From: Diphasiastrum complanatum | Lineage: Eukaryota > Streptophyta > Lycopodiopsida > Lycopodiales > Lycopodiaceae | Direction of reading: 5' to 3' | Length of the DNA stretch: 64,000 bases | Assembly (NCBI GenBank): GCA_029204225.1 | Contig: MU831873.1 | Span: forward strand, 1 to 64,000 | In this document: piece after piece, positions 36,996 through 48,589 of the stretch | How positions within the stretch are numbered: the first letter of the stretch is position 1 | How the letters are laid out: each line of letters begins with the position of its first letter | Made by a program: the position numbers and the translations under genes | The notes under the pieces: model-generated | What the model was told of the DNA's origin: nothing | Seen by the model: only the letters and a program-made list of their open reading frames with translations | Database searches by the model: none

Positions 36996-37205
36996 CTACA
37001 CCAACAAATTATCAAAAATCACGTCCCTGGGCAATGTACAAAGCTCAAGCATAAATCTGCAAGAAACATATACTTATTTAGCTTTCCTAACCATAGTATA
37101 AACTAAACATGTAAACTAAAATATGGTCCATACATCTAGTCAATTTACATACCTGCAGAAGCTCAAGGACCTCTCTGCACCACCACGACATGCGACATTG
37201 TTCAT
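36996..37205 (-). other. Possible captured gene fragment with a small intron
   Basis: On the minus strand ATG at 37205 opens a 53-base exon ending ctgcag at 37153. A gtatgt donor follows, then a 96-base AT-rich intron ending ttcttgcag (acceptor at 37057-37058). The second exon, 61 bases, reads on to a TAG at 36996-36998. Together they give 37 codons with the frame kept. Splice signals are good but the peptide is short and unrecognised. A Pack-MULE type capture of a host gene fragment is one reading and chance is another. Confidence 0.25.
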
Positions 37206-37565
37206 GGTAGTGCAATCAGAGTTTAGTGTCAAGGATCTTACTGGCAGTATAGTTAGCTAATTTGCAAGCAAACTAACATCAGTCAGATAAGCAGTAAAGA
37301 GAGATCACACACCAGCCCAAGAGAACACTTCTGAACTGTATTAACAAAAGAGACTGAAAGGTACATATACACAGTCTAATTTTTGTGGGGTACCGATGCA
37401 TGGCAGTTTGGTCCCGATTACGGGTTGCATGTCCCAACTTACACTACATGTGTCGTTAAATTGACACTCATGCATACTATCACAAAAGTAGTAAAAAACT
37501 CAAAATCACTGCTAAACATGGAAAGTCATGAACTGTAAGAGAAACTCGAGCTTACTTATTCTAAC

Positions 37566-39745
37566 ACTCTCCCTTAAGCCCTAGTTTATCTTTCTTACAA
37601 GAAGTTTTTCTCTAAATAACTGAAACTTATCAGTACTTAAAGGTTTAGTGAATATATCAGCTAACTGATTCTCTGTCTTACAATGCACTACGTCTATTTC
37701 ATTAGATAACAACTTCTCTCTAATGGAATGATACTTAATTTCTATATGCTTCATGCGTGCATGAAATACAAGATTGTTAGCTAGCTGTATAGCGCTCTGG
37801 CTGTCACATCTGATCACAGTAGGCTTATTCTATGGAATTCCAATGTCTTCTAACATTCTTCTTAGCCAAATTGCTTCCTGCGTAGCTGAAATTGTGCTTT
37901 GTATTCTGCTTCTGTAGTAGAAAGAGAAACTGTGTCTTGTTTCTTACTTGACCAAGAAAATACACCATTACCATCATGAAATACATAATCTGTGGTAGAT
38001 CTCCTGTCATCAATACAGCCTACCCAATCTGAATCACCAAAGCCCTGTAAAATTGGTAAAGTATGTTGCCTCTCATACAACAATCCATGGGTTAACATGC
38101 CCTTCACATACCGAAGAATTCTCTTCGTTGCTTTTTAGTGAATCTCTCTAGGAGTAGCCATGAATTGACTTACAACGCTTACATCACAACTTATGTCAGG
38201 ACGAGTAGTTGTGAGATAAATCAGCGAACCAACTAATTGACGAAATAAAGTGGCATCAACTAGTGCACTCTCATCCTAGTTAGATAGTTTCTTACCAACC
38301 TCCACAGGTGTGGATACTAGCTTGTTATCGCACATTTTGAAATGCTTCAAAATCTCATTCACATACTTTGTTTGTGCTAGTGCGATACTACTGCAACCTT
38401 GCCATACTTCCACTCCCAAACAGTAGTGCATCAAGCCAAGATCAGTCATTTCAAAACTAGAAGATAAGTCCTTCTTGATTGCACCAATCAAATCATCATC
38501 ATTTTCTGTGATTATGAGGTTGTCTACGTACAGCACAATCAGTGTGATACTAGAGTCACGAGCAAAGTAGTAAAGATTGAAATCTGAAGAAGTGCGTATC
38601 AAACCTCTAGATAGGAGATGCTCATCAAAGTGGCTATACCAATCTTCTGAAGGCCATGAACATACAACACATTTTCAATTACCTTCACAGGTCACTGCAC
38701 CAACTCCATGAATTTGACACTTGTCGCCATTCGCCTACGCAACTCTATCTCCATCATCAGTAAGCTCTAGGTTTTTAAACCATGATTTGTTTCCAGTCAT
38801 GTGTCTCGTTGCTCCTGAGTCCATGTACCAATGCGTGTGATCAATGGAATGTTGTGATGCAAATGCTGTCGCAAATGTCGTGCCTTGATCTTTGTTATCA
38901 CTATCGTTATCTTCTTTGACAAAATTGGTCAACTCCTTCACTTTGCCCCTCTTAATATCCACCTTTTTCTTGCGACAATCTCTTGCCCAATGTCTAGGCT
39001 TTTGGCAATAGAAACAATTGCCTTTCTTCTTCTTGTCTAATGTGGATCCTTGATTGTCATCCTCCACATTCGACTTCTTGCATTGTTTCTTGTATTTATG
39101 CTTCCCTTTGGCTAGCATTGCTTGATCTTTCGATGTGGGAAGTCAAGTTTTTACCACTTCACACCTTTGTTCCTCCTGTAGGATGATGCCATGAAGATTT
39201 TCAAATGTTGGTAGCCTCTCCCTCAAAGCAATGCCACTTGCAAACATTTGGAAATTTTCAGATAGGCCATTTATAGCTGTGTGAACTAGCTCAACATCTC
39301 TTATTGGCTCTCCAATGGCTGTCAACTGATCTCGTAACTCCTTTATTTGTGTGAAATAGGACCCTATGCCCTCATTCTCCTCCATGCGAACACTTATGAG
39401 TTTGGTCCTCATTACATCATTCAAGAGGGGTTCGTCGTCTAAAATAGTGTTTTGAGTGCATCCCAAGCGCCTCTTTCTGATACAACTTCACTAATGTGAG
39501 CAATGACATGATCCTTCACTGACAAATTTATCAAGGATAAGGCGTTCTGTGCCCTTTTGTCAAATGCACAAATATCGGCTGGAGTTGTAGTTGGCCGTTA
39601 TTCCACCTCAGTGACAATGTCCCACAGCTCCTTTTCCATGAAAATACTTTTCATTTTGAATTTCCAAATGCTATAATTGGATACCCTGTCCAATCTACTA
39701 GCTTCTCCAAGCATGGATTCCTCCAATCCTGCCATTTCGCCAAAA
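37566..39745 (-). pseudogene. Copia remnant E (gag-protease joined to RT-RNase H), minus strand
   Basis: Read from 39745 down: Gag N-terminus near 39700 (N-Y-S-I-W-K-F-K-M-K), central Gag at 39143-39466 and a knuckle C-F-Y-C-Q-K-P-R-H-W-A-R-D-C near 39020. The protease follows with M-D-S-G-A-T-R-H-M near 38800. Integrase and the RT front are deleted. RT resumes near 38602 with L-Y-V-D-N-L-I-I, in which the second catalytic Asp is Asn, and G-L-M-H-Y-C-L-G. RNase H has F-G-D-S-D-W near 38040, S-T-T-E-A-E-Y near 37915, C-D-S-Q-S-A near 37805 and D-I-F-T-K-P-L near 37640. A polypurine aagggagag and an LTR start tgttag lie at 37566-37575. Several frameshifts and stops are present. No 5' LTR is seen. 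Confidence 0.9.
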
Positions 39746-40150
39746 GTTGCTCCTATAGCGCCTTAATGAGGCCCAATGACAAGCTTATAGAGCAATTTAG
39801 ACTTCTAAAACTCAACTTTAAGGTCTGACCAAAAAAGTTTCAGGACCTTCCGCCGCTTTTCCGCCAAATCGGAAGCCCAATCCGTGTCATCCTCCGAAAT
39901 GCCCTTTGTCACCAATTCTTAACTACTTGCCCACTGGAATGGTAAAACGACTTTTGGTGCGCTCCAAACACTTTCTCCGCAGCAATCTCTCTGTTTTTAG
40001 GTACCGTACTTGCAGGGTGAAGTCCCTTCCTACCCTTAATTTGGAGGATTTTGGCTTTTGGACGGCCCTAAACGGAGAAAAGAGCTAAAAGATAAGGGCC
40101 TTTGAAGAAAATGCACTATTTCTTCACCTTGAAGTAAAACTTTTCTTTAA
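39746..40150. other. Spacer upstream of E and of the SWIM pseudogene
   Basis: No primer site or LTR end for E can be found and no coding region is convincing. Confidence 0.35.
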
Positions 40151-41013
40151 ATGAATTTAAGCTTTTGGGTCCCTTTCAACTTTAAAATTTTTAATGAAAT
40201 TGAAGATTACAATGCACGTGACACTTTTTGGGCAATTAGAAGAACTGTTTTAAATAGTCATGTAAAGTGCTTGGATTGGCTACCACGACAAGGCAAATGT
40301 GGTAAATTAATTTCAAATTCAACAAAAGGGGCTCCCGCCCCATGTATTCTATCCACAAGAACACATCCCAATGGCAAGACACAATAAATGATGTGGTTTT
40401 GCAATATTGATTGCACTCACACGTGGCATCCAGACAAATGTATCTCTCCAACACCAGCAAAGGTGCCCAACATTTGGCCTGTCTCTTGTGGCACAAATGT
40501 AACACAAGCAAAGGTAGACATGCTCACCTTGGGGGGTTTTCAACTTGAGACAAAGTCACACCGCAAAGGAAGTGGGCCATCAAAAGCCCAGGCACCCCAA
40601 CCAGGACACGATGGCACTCAGCCTTCAACTTGACCTGCCACAAATGATGCTCACAATCCAAAGTATAGGCTAAATGTGTCACTGGTTGCACTAGAACAAA
40701 TAAAAAGAGCACTATCATTGAATGCACGTGTATTGACGGAAAAGGTCATGGAGGAGTACAAGCATGAAATTTTTGTGATTGAGACAAATTTCTCTAAGGC
40801 AAATGGTAATTGTTATGATGTGCATATAGCCAGTAAGCCTATTTGCACATGTCCTAATTTTCAATAGCGTCTCTTGGAGAAAAAGCCCTATTTGGCATGC
40901 AAGCACATCTTATATTTTCCTCCAAGTCATGGGCCTGGACCAAAATTCCAATATGTTCATCTATTAGCCAATGTTGAAGGATGGGGAACTTCTTTTTGCA
41001 CTATCCTGATGTA
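40151..41013 (+). pseudogene. SWIM-type zinc-finger protein remnant
   Basis: One plus-strand frame runs 40151-41013 with three in-frame stops (40385, 40631, 40865). Near its end it carries C-T-C-P-N-F-Q, then, after the last stop, K-K-P-Y-L-A-C-K-H-I-L-Y. That is a C-x-C-x(n)-C-x-H SWIM finger. Upstream is a C-N-I-D-C-x-H-x-W-H-x-x-K-C cluster. SWIM fingers sit at the C-terminus of MuDR/FAR1-type transposases and in some host proteins. Its place near the right end of an element with Mutator-like ends favours a decayed transposase. I see no DDE core, so this is inference. Confidence 0.55.
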
Positions 41014-41875
41014 GAACATATGCTTGACATGTAAACATCATGGTCACGAAAAGAGTTTTGGAACACTAAACCCTATGGAAGAGGTGTAAATGTCATATCA
41101 GTTGATGAAATTTTCAGACTTGTAGTTTATTTCCAACATGAAATATTCATCCAGTTTATGCAAGCTTCTTCTATTTGACATTTCTTTTTGTTGGACCTAA
41201 TAGCTCTACACCAGTGTGTCTTCTTGTACCTGTTGTCGTCGATCTTAAGATTTGTGTTTCCCACCATACTTCAAGCATGTTTGTGGATGAGTTCTAAATA
41301 TTGCTGGTATCGAGGATATGAAGAAATAATTAATGGGTATTGCCACTTTGTTGGTTGTGTATAGACATACTTGAAATATAATCCTCACTGCCTACATATT
41401 TGTCTACTTTTGAAAAGGAGTGATGGACTTTAGTGGACAGTTATTGCTTGAAGGCCAGATCTTTTCGAAGTGCTAACCAACAAGAAGATAGTGACATAAC
41501 AAGTAGTGATTGTAGTTGGTAACAAAGAGCCACATGTGATTTGGAGTTAGAAGGAAAGATTGAATAATAATCAACTTCTATGCTGCAAACTACAAAGTTT
41601 AATAACTAAAATATACTAACAGGATCTAGTTGTTCATCAACACAACCAATATGAAAACTAAGTAATCATATAATTCATCGAATTTTAATAATACACGAAA
41701 ACCTCAAATGATAAATTTTTTGCTTTGTCATCTATAACCTCCAAACATACTAAAATTGCTAATGTCATCAAAGTACTTGAATATATAAAAAGTGAAAAAA
41801 CCAGGATGAAGGGCGAGCGAAAGACTGGGATGAAGGATGAGTGGGTGCTCAAGATGCTCATCTTTTTCATGAAAC
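41014..41875. other. Right subterminal region of the MULE
   Basis: No gene recognised. Between about 41810 and 41880 there are gggcgagcg and gctcatc words that echo the end-repeat core. Confidence 0.4.
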
Positions 41876-41911
41876 TGCTCGCCGGGAAATGCTCGCCAAA
41901 AATCATTCCCC

Positions 41912-42280
41912 GCAATCAAGGAGAAGCTTCCAAGCCTGGAGGCACTACAAGGAGTTCTCATTTCCGAGGAGTGTAAGCAAGAGAACAAGCTATCGAAGAT
42001 CAATCAACTTTCCTTGAAGGATGGTGGAGAGGAAAAAGCTTTCTTCTCAATGGACAAGCCAAGAGAAAGGAGAAAAGAGCAACATCAACATTTCAATAAG
42101 GACATATCCGAGGAGGAGAGTGATGAGGATTCATCAAAATTATCAACAAGTTGCAAATCCAACAAGAAGTGATTTTTTTTTTGTGATAAGAGGGGCATTT
42201 TGCTTCTAATTGTTTCAAGAAGAAAAAGTTCCTCAAGCAAGCTAATCTTTTTGGACTCCTTCAACAAGTAAAACTTCAAT
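41912..42280 (+). pseudogene. A-type gag, right half
   Basis: It resumes the Gag interrupted at 32091: K-L-P-S-L-E-A-L-Q-G-V-L-I-S-E-E, a basic linker with H-Q-H-F, an acidic run, then the knuckle region. There a run of T (about 42173-42182) shifts the frame and replaces the first Cys by a stop. N-C-F-K-K-K-K follows in another frame. Homology ends around 42280. Confidence 0.85.
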
Positions 42281-42763
42281 ATAATGGTGCCTAAGCCTCA
42301 CAAAACCAAATTGGATACATGATGGCTCAAATTAGAGGCAATCGATCATATGTTTCAGCTTGTAACAAGATCCCCATATGAGAGTTATTCATGTTCAAAA
42401 GTCCCAAAAAAAAATACGCTAATTTTTAACTTTTTGAGACTCTTAATGGTGTCCAAAAACTTCATGAAAAACTTGGGAAAGCTTTATTACACTTCTTAAA
42501 ATGTGCATAAAAAGTATTGGCCAGGAATTTTATGAAAAACCCCAAAATTAGTCCAAAAACCATGTTTTTTGACCAAAATTTGTGGATCAAATCCACAATT
42601 AAATCTTGTACTATTCTTTTCATCACTAATGTAATTCTATGGTGATCTCCTTGTTTCTAGCTTTCTATGAACATGCTATCTTGATTGTCTTGTTCTCTTC
42701 TTGCTTTTAGCTTTACTTCATTGTTATTGCTATTAGATTGGAATTTGGCACATGGCATTGTTT
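42281..42763. mobile_element. Possible LTR of element F (right part)
   Basis: No gene. Because a primer site starts at 42764, the preceding few hundred bases are probably LTR. The start and the terminal CA are not identifiable. Confidence 0.35.
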
Positions 42764-42775
42764 TGGTATCAGAGC
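42764..42775 (+). promoter_or_regulatory. Primer-binding site of copia element F
   Basis: tggtatcagagc, an exact match to the initiator-Met tRNA complement used elsewhere in the window. Confidence 0.75.
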
Positions 42776-44029
42776 ATAGATCCTAAATTCATGATGATTC
42801 TATGTGAATTTCATTAGATCTGATAAGTTTATTGCATTTGTAGCTTTTGTTTTGGTAATTTCGAACTTTGAAATTTTCAGATCTGTTCAAATTAATTTTC
42901 GATATTCAATTTCATTTTTCATTTTTAATTTGACTCCATAAGTTTGTAGAGCTTTGTTTTATCTTTAATTTGCACTAATTTGCAAGCCATTCCAAAAAGC
43001 TGTCAAAATAGGTGACTAGAATTTTCCTTTCACTTTGTTTGATTTTTTTAGATTTGATTTGAGTCTTTATTTCAAGTTTCTTTACATAAAATTTTAGAGC
43101 ATTGTGTAGCTTTTATTTGATCTATATGGCAGGTCGTTTGGATTAGTATTCAAAGAGTTATGACAAATTTTGATTTCTAGCCTAGCTTTGCTAATTTTCT
43201 TCTTTCAAAATTTTCAGACCTATTATGTGGTTAATTCAACATATCAAATCACATTCAATTATTGATCTAATGCATAGCCTGATAAAGATTGTTGTTAGAT
43301 TTTTAGAGGTATCGAGTTTGTGTGATTTGGATCAATATTAAGAAAGTTATGATTAAATTAGTAAAGATGAGTCAGATTTGCCAGAAACCTAAAAATTTTC
43401 TTTTGGATTTTTTTCTAAGTGAGAGAGAAACATTTCATTTTTTTAAATCTGAAGTTTCATTTCTCCTGTAAATTTTTTTCAGCCTTCCATTTTGAAATTC
43501 GCCAGTCAAACTCGCACAAGGCCGGTCAAAATTGCACAAAAAAATCCTCATTATTAGGAAAAGCCGACAAGTATAGGAATCGAATCGACATCTTTTTCCA
43601 AAAGTTAACTTTGTAAAAAACTTGTAGCAAATTGACTTTTACAAAATTGACAACATTTTTGAGATGCAAGAAACTTTTTGTTTATTGTTTTCAAATGCAA
43701 GAAATTTATGTGTAGTAAAGTAAGTAGGTTCATATAACGCTTATGTTACATAGCTTTATTGACAATTTGATTGCCGACAAAATATTACAAATTTACATTA
43801 ATAGAGTTAGTTAATGTAAATTCGTAATATTTTGCCCACAAGCAAATTGAGATGCAAGATTCATTTCTTGATGCAATAATCAATATCAAATTGTTAAATT
43901 TGGTGGGCCACTCAAATAATGTATTAAAGCCTAGAGCTAAACTAATTATTTCTAAAACCTTGAACCGAAAACAATATATATGAAAATAAAAACCTTTTGT
44001 TTAGTATTTGATAGGCTCATAACCTATAA
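42776..44029. other. Leader-like AT-rich region of F with hairpins
   Basis: About 1.2 kb without a recognisable gag. It holds a 38-nt-arm inverted repeat at 43764-43848, and multiple short inverted repeats of taggttat at 44016-44060 lie at its border. Confidence 0.45.
43764..43848. repeat. Inverted repeat, 38-nt arms and 9-nt loop
   Basis: Arms 43764-43801 and 43811-43848 pair with few mismatches around the loop tagagttag; the central core is acaaaatattac and its inverse. It could be a MITE remnant or a transcribed hairpin. No target duplication is obvious. Confidence 0.75.
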
Positions 44030-44046
44030 GTGCTCAAACATGTAGG

Positions 44047-44935
44047 TTATGAGAACCTACAAAATGTAAAAAGGGCCATTGGAAGAGTGAATGTCGCAAA
44101 TTCTTGGCAGAACAAGACAAGGGAAAACCAAAGCAAGCAGGTAACCTTGTTGATGAGGGTGAGATTCAAGAATCTAGCATCTTCATATCTGCATTGTCAT
44201 CTAATCAAGATGATCAAGCATGGTATATTGACTCGGGAGCCACAAGACATATGACAGGTAACAAGAATTGGTTCAGTAGCTTGAAAGTGTTGGATAATGG
44301 AACATCCATTTCACAAGCAAATGGTGATGTGTGCAAGATCAAGGGGATAGGCACTGCTTCAATCCAACTACCTGATGGCAAAAGTAGGATGATCAAGGAG
44401 GTACTTTACGTACCAGGTTTGAATAAAAATCTACTTTCTATTGGAGTCATTACTGATCAAAAGTTGAAAGTAGAATTGGCCCATGATCGTTGCTTTGTGA
44501 AGGATTTGAACCAAAAGTTCAAAGTTATTGCGAATGGAGTAAGGGAGCCCAATACTAAATTGTATAGGTTGAATGCTACAATCAAGGGGCAACATGGACT
44601 GGTCACTTGAACTTAGGAAGCCTCAGTTTGATGAGAAAATTGGAGATGGTAACAAGATTGACTACCATAGAAGACCACTTGAAATTGATGTGCGAATCAT
44701 GTGTATATGGGAAGCAGCATCAAGAGAAGTTCAATAAAGGTGGTGTTACAAGGGCAAAGAACATCCTGGATTTGATCCACACAAATTTATGCAGGCCTAT
44801 GAGGACTATGTCCTTAGGTAAAGCCTTCTATTTCATGACCTTTATTGATGAGATGTCACGTAAGACATGGATCTACTTCTTGAAGAAGAAATCGGATGCA
44901 TTTGACAAGAAAGTTCTCTTCCAAGTTAGATCCAA
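44047..44935 (+). pseudogene. Copia element F: knuckle end, protease, integrase N-terminus
   Basis: The frame holds K-K-G-H-W-K-S-E-C (knuckle end), then W-Y-I-D-S-G-A-T-R-H-M (protease, near 44224) and Y-V-P-G-L-N-K-N-L-L-S. After a stop at 44608 the integrase zinc region follows with G-H-L-N-L-G and M-C-E-S-C-V-Y-G-K (near 44690). A damaged core start I-H-T-N-L-C-R-P (near 44775) retains F-I-D-E-M-S-R. Homology ends near 44910, where A-type leader begins. This is a different copia family from A and C, closer in its protease wording to E. Confidence 0.88.
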
Positions 44936-45436
44936 ATTTGGTGCTAGATAGCTTGTTTGAAAGCTAGTTTTGTCTAGTTTTTGTAGCAGTTTGTTTCAAT
45001 CCATTTGGTAGAGCCAGTCAAAAGTTATAATATTTTTAAGAGGGTTAGGTAGGGCACCTAGACCTGTTTGATCATATCTTGCTAGTTTGACCAAAAAATT
45101 CAAGAAGAGGCTTGCCAATGTCATCTATTTGAAATATAGTCATCATTTTGAAGTCATAGCCACTTTCTTTCATACAATGGGCTTGTATTTGAGTCATTTG
45201 TGGATTCTTGGAGTGTTTCACATGTGCCAAAGATATTTTGACCCAAACTTGTCCTATACTCCATCAATTGATGAGAGGTTGATCTAGTTTGAGAGAGATT
45301 GGTAGAGCTAGTGAGACCCATCTCACATTTTGTTGCAAGATCTTGCATAGGAGTTGGTAGTACACCTTTCAAGGATCCTGTAGTGAGAGAGAAGCAACAT
45401 TTATTGTCTCATTACAAGGAGTCTTCACTACTTTTG
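44911..45436 (+). other. A-type leader (5' untranslated region) of copy A2
   Basis: It aligns with 57110-57639 of A1: tgctagatagcttgttt, gggttaggtagggcacctag, then a shared stretch up to the gag ATG. The LTR and primer site that should precede it are missing, replaced by element F sequence. The join lies around aagttctctt. Confidence 0.75.
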
Positions 45437-48097
45437 ATGGCATCCATGGGTTCCTACCTATTGGAATCTAGTGAAAGACTATTCTATTTGGAAGGTTAGA
45501 ATGGAGTCAATCTTGATATTCCAAGATGTGATGGACATTGTACTTGGGATTGAGGAGGAGACTCAATTCCTTCAAGAAGTACAAAAGTATAATAAGAGAG
45601 CTAGGATGGCTCTCCATTATATTGAGATGAATGTCTCCAATGAGATTTTGAGAGAGATTGGTGCATGCACATCGGCCAAGGATGCTTGGGATACTCTCAA
45701 AGCTATTTATGAAGCCAAAAATACCTCTAGGCTCCTCACTCTTAGAAATGAAATCTTCCAAAGTTCTCAAAAGAGTGATGAGAGTGCCTTAATTATGTTT
45801 TGAGAGTGAAAGATATTCATAGGGAGCTTGCTTGTATTGGAGATTCCATCAAACAAAAGTGAGCTAGTCCAAGTCATACTCAATGGCTTGATGGATGAAT
45901 ATGAGAATCTTGTCCAATCCTATGCTATCAAGGAGGAGCTACCAACCTTGGAGGCTTTGCAAGGAGTGCTAATAGCTGAAGAATCAAGGCATGAGAACAA
46001 GCTATTAATGATGGACAAATTGTCACTCAATCATAATGGTGATGACAAAGTTTTATTTGCCAAGCACAAAGAGAGGAGCAAAAAGCAACACCAACACTTC
46101 TCTAAGGACAAAGCAAATAAAACAAGCTATTAATGATGGACAAATTGTCACTCAATCATAATGGTGATGACAAAGTTTTATTTGCCAAGCACAAAGAGAG
46201 GAGCAAAAAGCAACACCAACACTTCTCTAAGGATAAAGATGAAGAGGATCAGGATTCCTCTCAAGATACTACTTCAAAGAAGAAGAAAAAAGATGTTAAG
46301 TGCTTCTTTTGTGGCAAGAAAGACCACTATGCCACCAATTGCTTCAAGAAGAAGAATCAATTCAAGCAAGCCAACATCTCTCATGAGAAAGAAGACTTTA
46401 TTGCAAGTGATAGAGAATGCTCACTTATGGCATCAAAATTCTCCTCTTCCACCTTCAATATGGATGACTCTTGGTATATTGATAGAGGAGCATCTTCACA
46501 TATGTATAGATCCAAGGATTCCTTTTCATCTATTATGCCTTATGGAGGAATCAAGAAGTCCATATATATTGCAAGTGATCAAGAGTGCAACATTGAAGGA
46601 GTAGGGACTATTCCCTTGAAGCTTGCATCATCAAAAGTTCTATATCTTCACAAGGTTCTTTTTGTTCCCAAGCTTACAAAGAACCTTTTAAGTGTTGGCC
46701 AATTACTTGATAGTGGCCTTGATGTCAATTTCCATATTGACAATTGTGTGATCAAGAAGGATGGTGCGATCCTTGCACGTGGATCAAGATTTGAAGGCAT
46801 CTACAAATTGGATCCAAGAGAAAGTTCAAATTCTCTTGATGTTGCTTAAATGTCCAAGCTTTCTAAGGAGGATGATCACACAAGATGCACATATCTTCTT
46901 TCTTCAAGATTTATGGTGCATGATTATTTCCTATTATTCAAAGCATATATTGAGATGTGAAGATTAAAGCTTTTAGGAGTGGTGGAGTTCTTGGAGGAAA
47001 TACACCATATGAAATATTATTGAAGCCTAAGGTTGATTACCTTAGTGTGTTTGGAAGTCTTTGCTTTGCACATATTCTCTTGGAAACAAGGAGGAAGAAT
47101 GATCCAAGCTCATGGATCATGGTTGGATGCTTATCCACCAAGGAGGCCTTTAAAGCCTTTATACTCTCTATTTCAAAAGTGATTGAGAGTAAAGATGTCA
47201 TACTTTATGAAGGTCTACATTCAACCTTGGAAGGGGCCGAGATCAAGGCATCTCAAGATGCATCTCAAATCATATCTATTGAAGACTATCAAGATGTGAT
47301 GGGGTCAAGGTTTGAGGAGGAGCCTCCTCAACATATGTATTCAAGGGGATCTTCAAGAGGCAAAGTTGAGTCTTTATGGCTCATTTTTTATGGTAAAGCG
47401 AGGCAGGTTTCAGGCGGTATTCACTCCAACATTCTCATTTATGCTTCTCTTCCATTATTTGATGCACTATCTTGTTGTATTGAGATTTCTACATCTCAAA
47501 GTTCAAGAGAGGCAATACTAGTTTTGTATGATGCTTGAAAGGCTTGTCATGAAAGGATTAGATATGTTTCCAAAGTTCCTTGAAAGCAAGAGATTGTGTT
47601 ATCAAAAGTATGCTCTTGGATTTTTCAATGCAAGATTGAGTTTGCTACTCATAGTTTGAAAATTCATGTTTTTACATGTTTTGAGACAATTTGTAAACTT
47701 CTCTTGAGATTAAGTGAAACATCCAAAGAGGACACTTACATCCTTGAGCAAGTGTTTAGTCTCAAAAAGCTCAAGATTGCATTTCATTTCAAGATTAGAT
47801 CCATCATGGATAAAGTTCATAGTATATGGACTAGTCAAGCTGGTATGCTTAATCTTGAAGATCTACACTTTTGCTCATCTTATGATCTTGATCTCTATGA
47901 TCTTTGTGATCTTTATGGGGCATGGAAGCCTCTAATTTTCATCATGGTGCAGCCATCTTCATGGAAATGGTACTTTCAAATCAAAGATCATCATCAAGCA
48001 TGGAGGAAGCACATGGATATAGTGGCAAAGTGGTGGAATGATGTTCAAAGGTGTTGACAAATGATTTCTACCAAAAAAATATTATCATGGATTTGGT
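45437..48097 (+). pseudogene. A-type Gag-protease-C-terminal-domain ORF, copy A2 (includes domain copy 4)
   Basis: It parallels the intact A1 ORF throughout: M-A-S-M-G-S-Y-L-L-E at 45437, Gag body, knuckle C-F-F-C-G-K-K-D-H-Y-A-T-N-C near 46302 and protease D-R-G-A-S-S-H-M near 46485, where the catalytic D-S-G has become D-R-G. An integrase-C remnant is near 47000 (P-Y-E-I-L-L, with F-G-S-L-C-F-A-H). The unrecognised domain runs from about 47290 to I-L-S-W-I-W at 48097. Breaks include a small deletion near 45478, a 125-base tandem duplication near 46000-46246, a stop at 46847 and frame changes near 47536 and 48055. It stops right after the end codon, with no polypurine tract or LTR. Confidence 0.9.
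45997..46246 (+). repeat. 125-bp tandem duplication in the gag of A2
   Basis: gctattaatgatggacaaat begins at 46001 and again at 46126, followed by about 100 near-identical bases. Because 125 is not a multiple of three it shifts the Gag frame. Confidence 0.93.
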
Positions 48098-48121
48098 GAG
48101 TTGCTTCGGAAAAAATTCGCG

Positions 48122-48589
<468 letters not shown>

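Larger units (their letters stand above)
32092..41911. mobile_element. 9.8-kb Mutator-like (MULE) insertion inside a copia gag
   Basis: The 36-bp ends (32092-32127 and 41876-41911) are inverted repeats. Both read GGG, then TGATTTTT and a shared core of ggcgagcatttc and cggcgagca with one mismatch. A perfect 9-bp direct repeat gcaatcaag flanks them (32083-32091 and 41912-41920), and removing the insert plus one repeat restores the gag frame seen in A1. Nine-base duplications and G-starting ends are typical of Mutator-like elements. The inside holds a satellite array, a minus-strand copia remnant and a SWIM-zinc-finger pseudogene, but I see no intact transposase. It could be an old autonomous element with nested insertions or a non-autonomous one. 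Confidence 0.85.
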
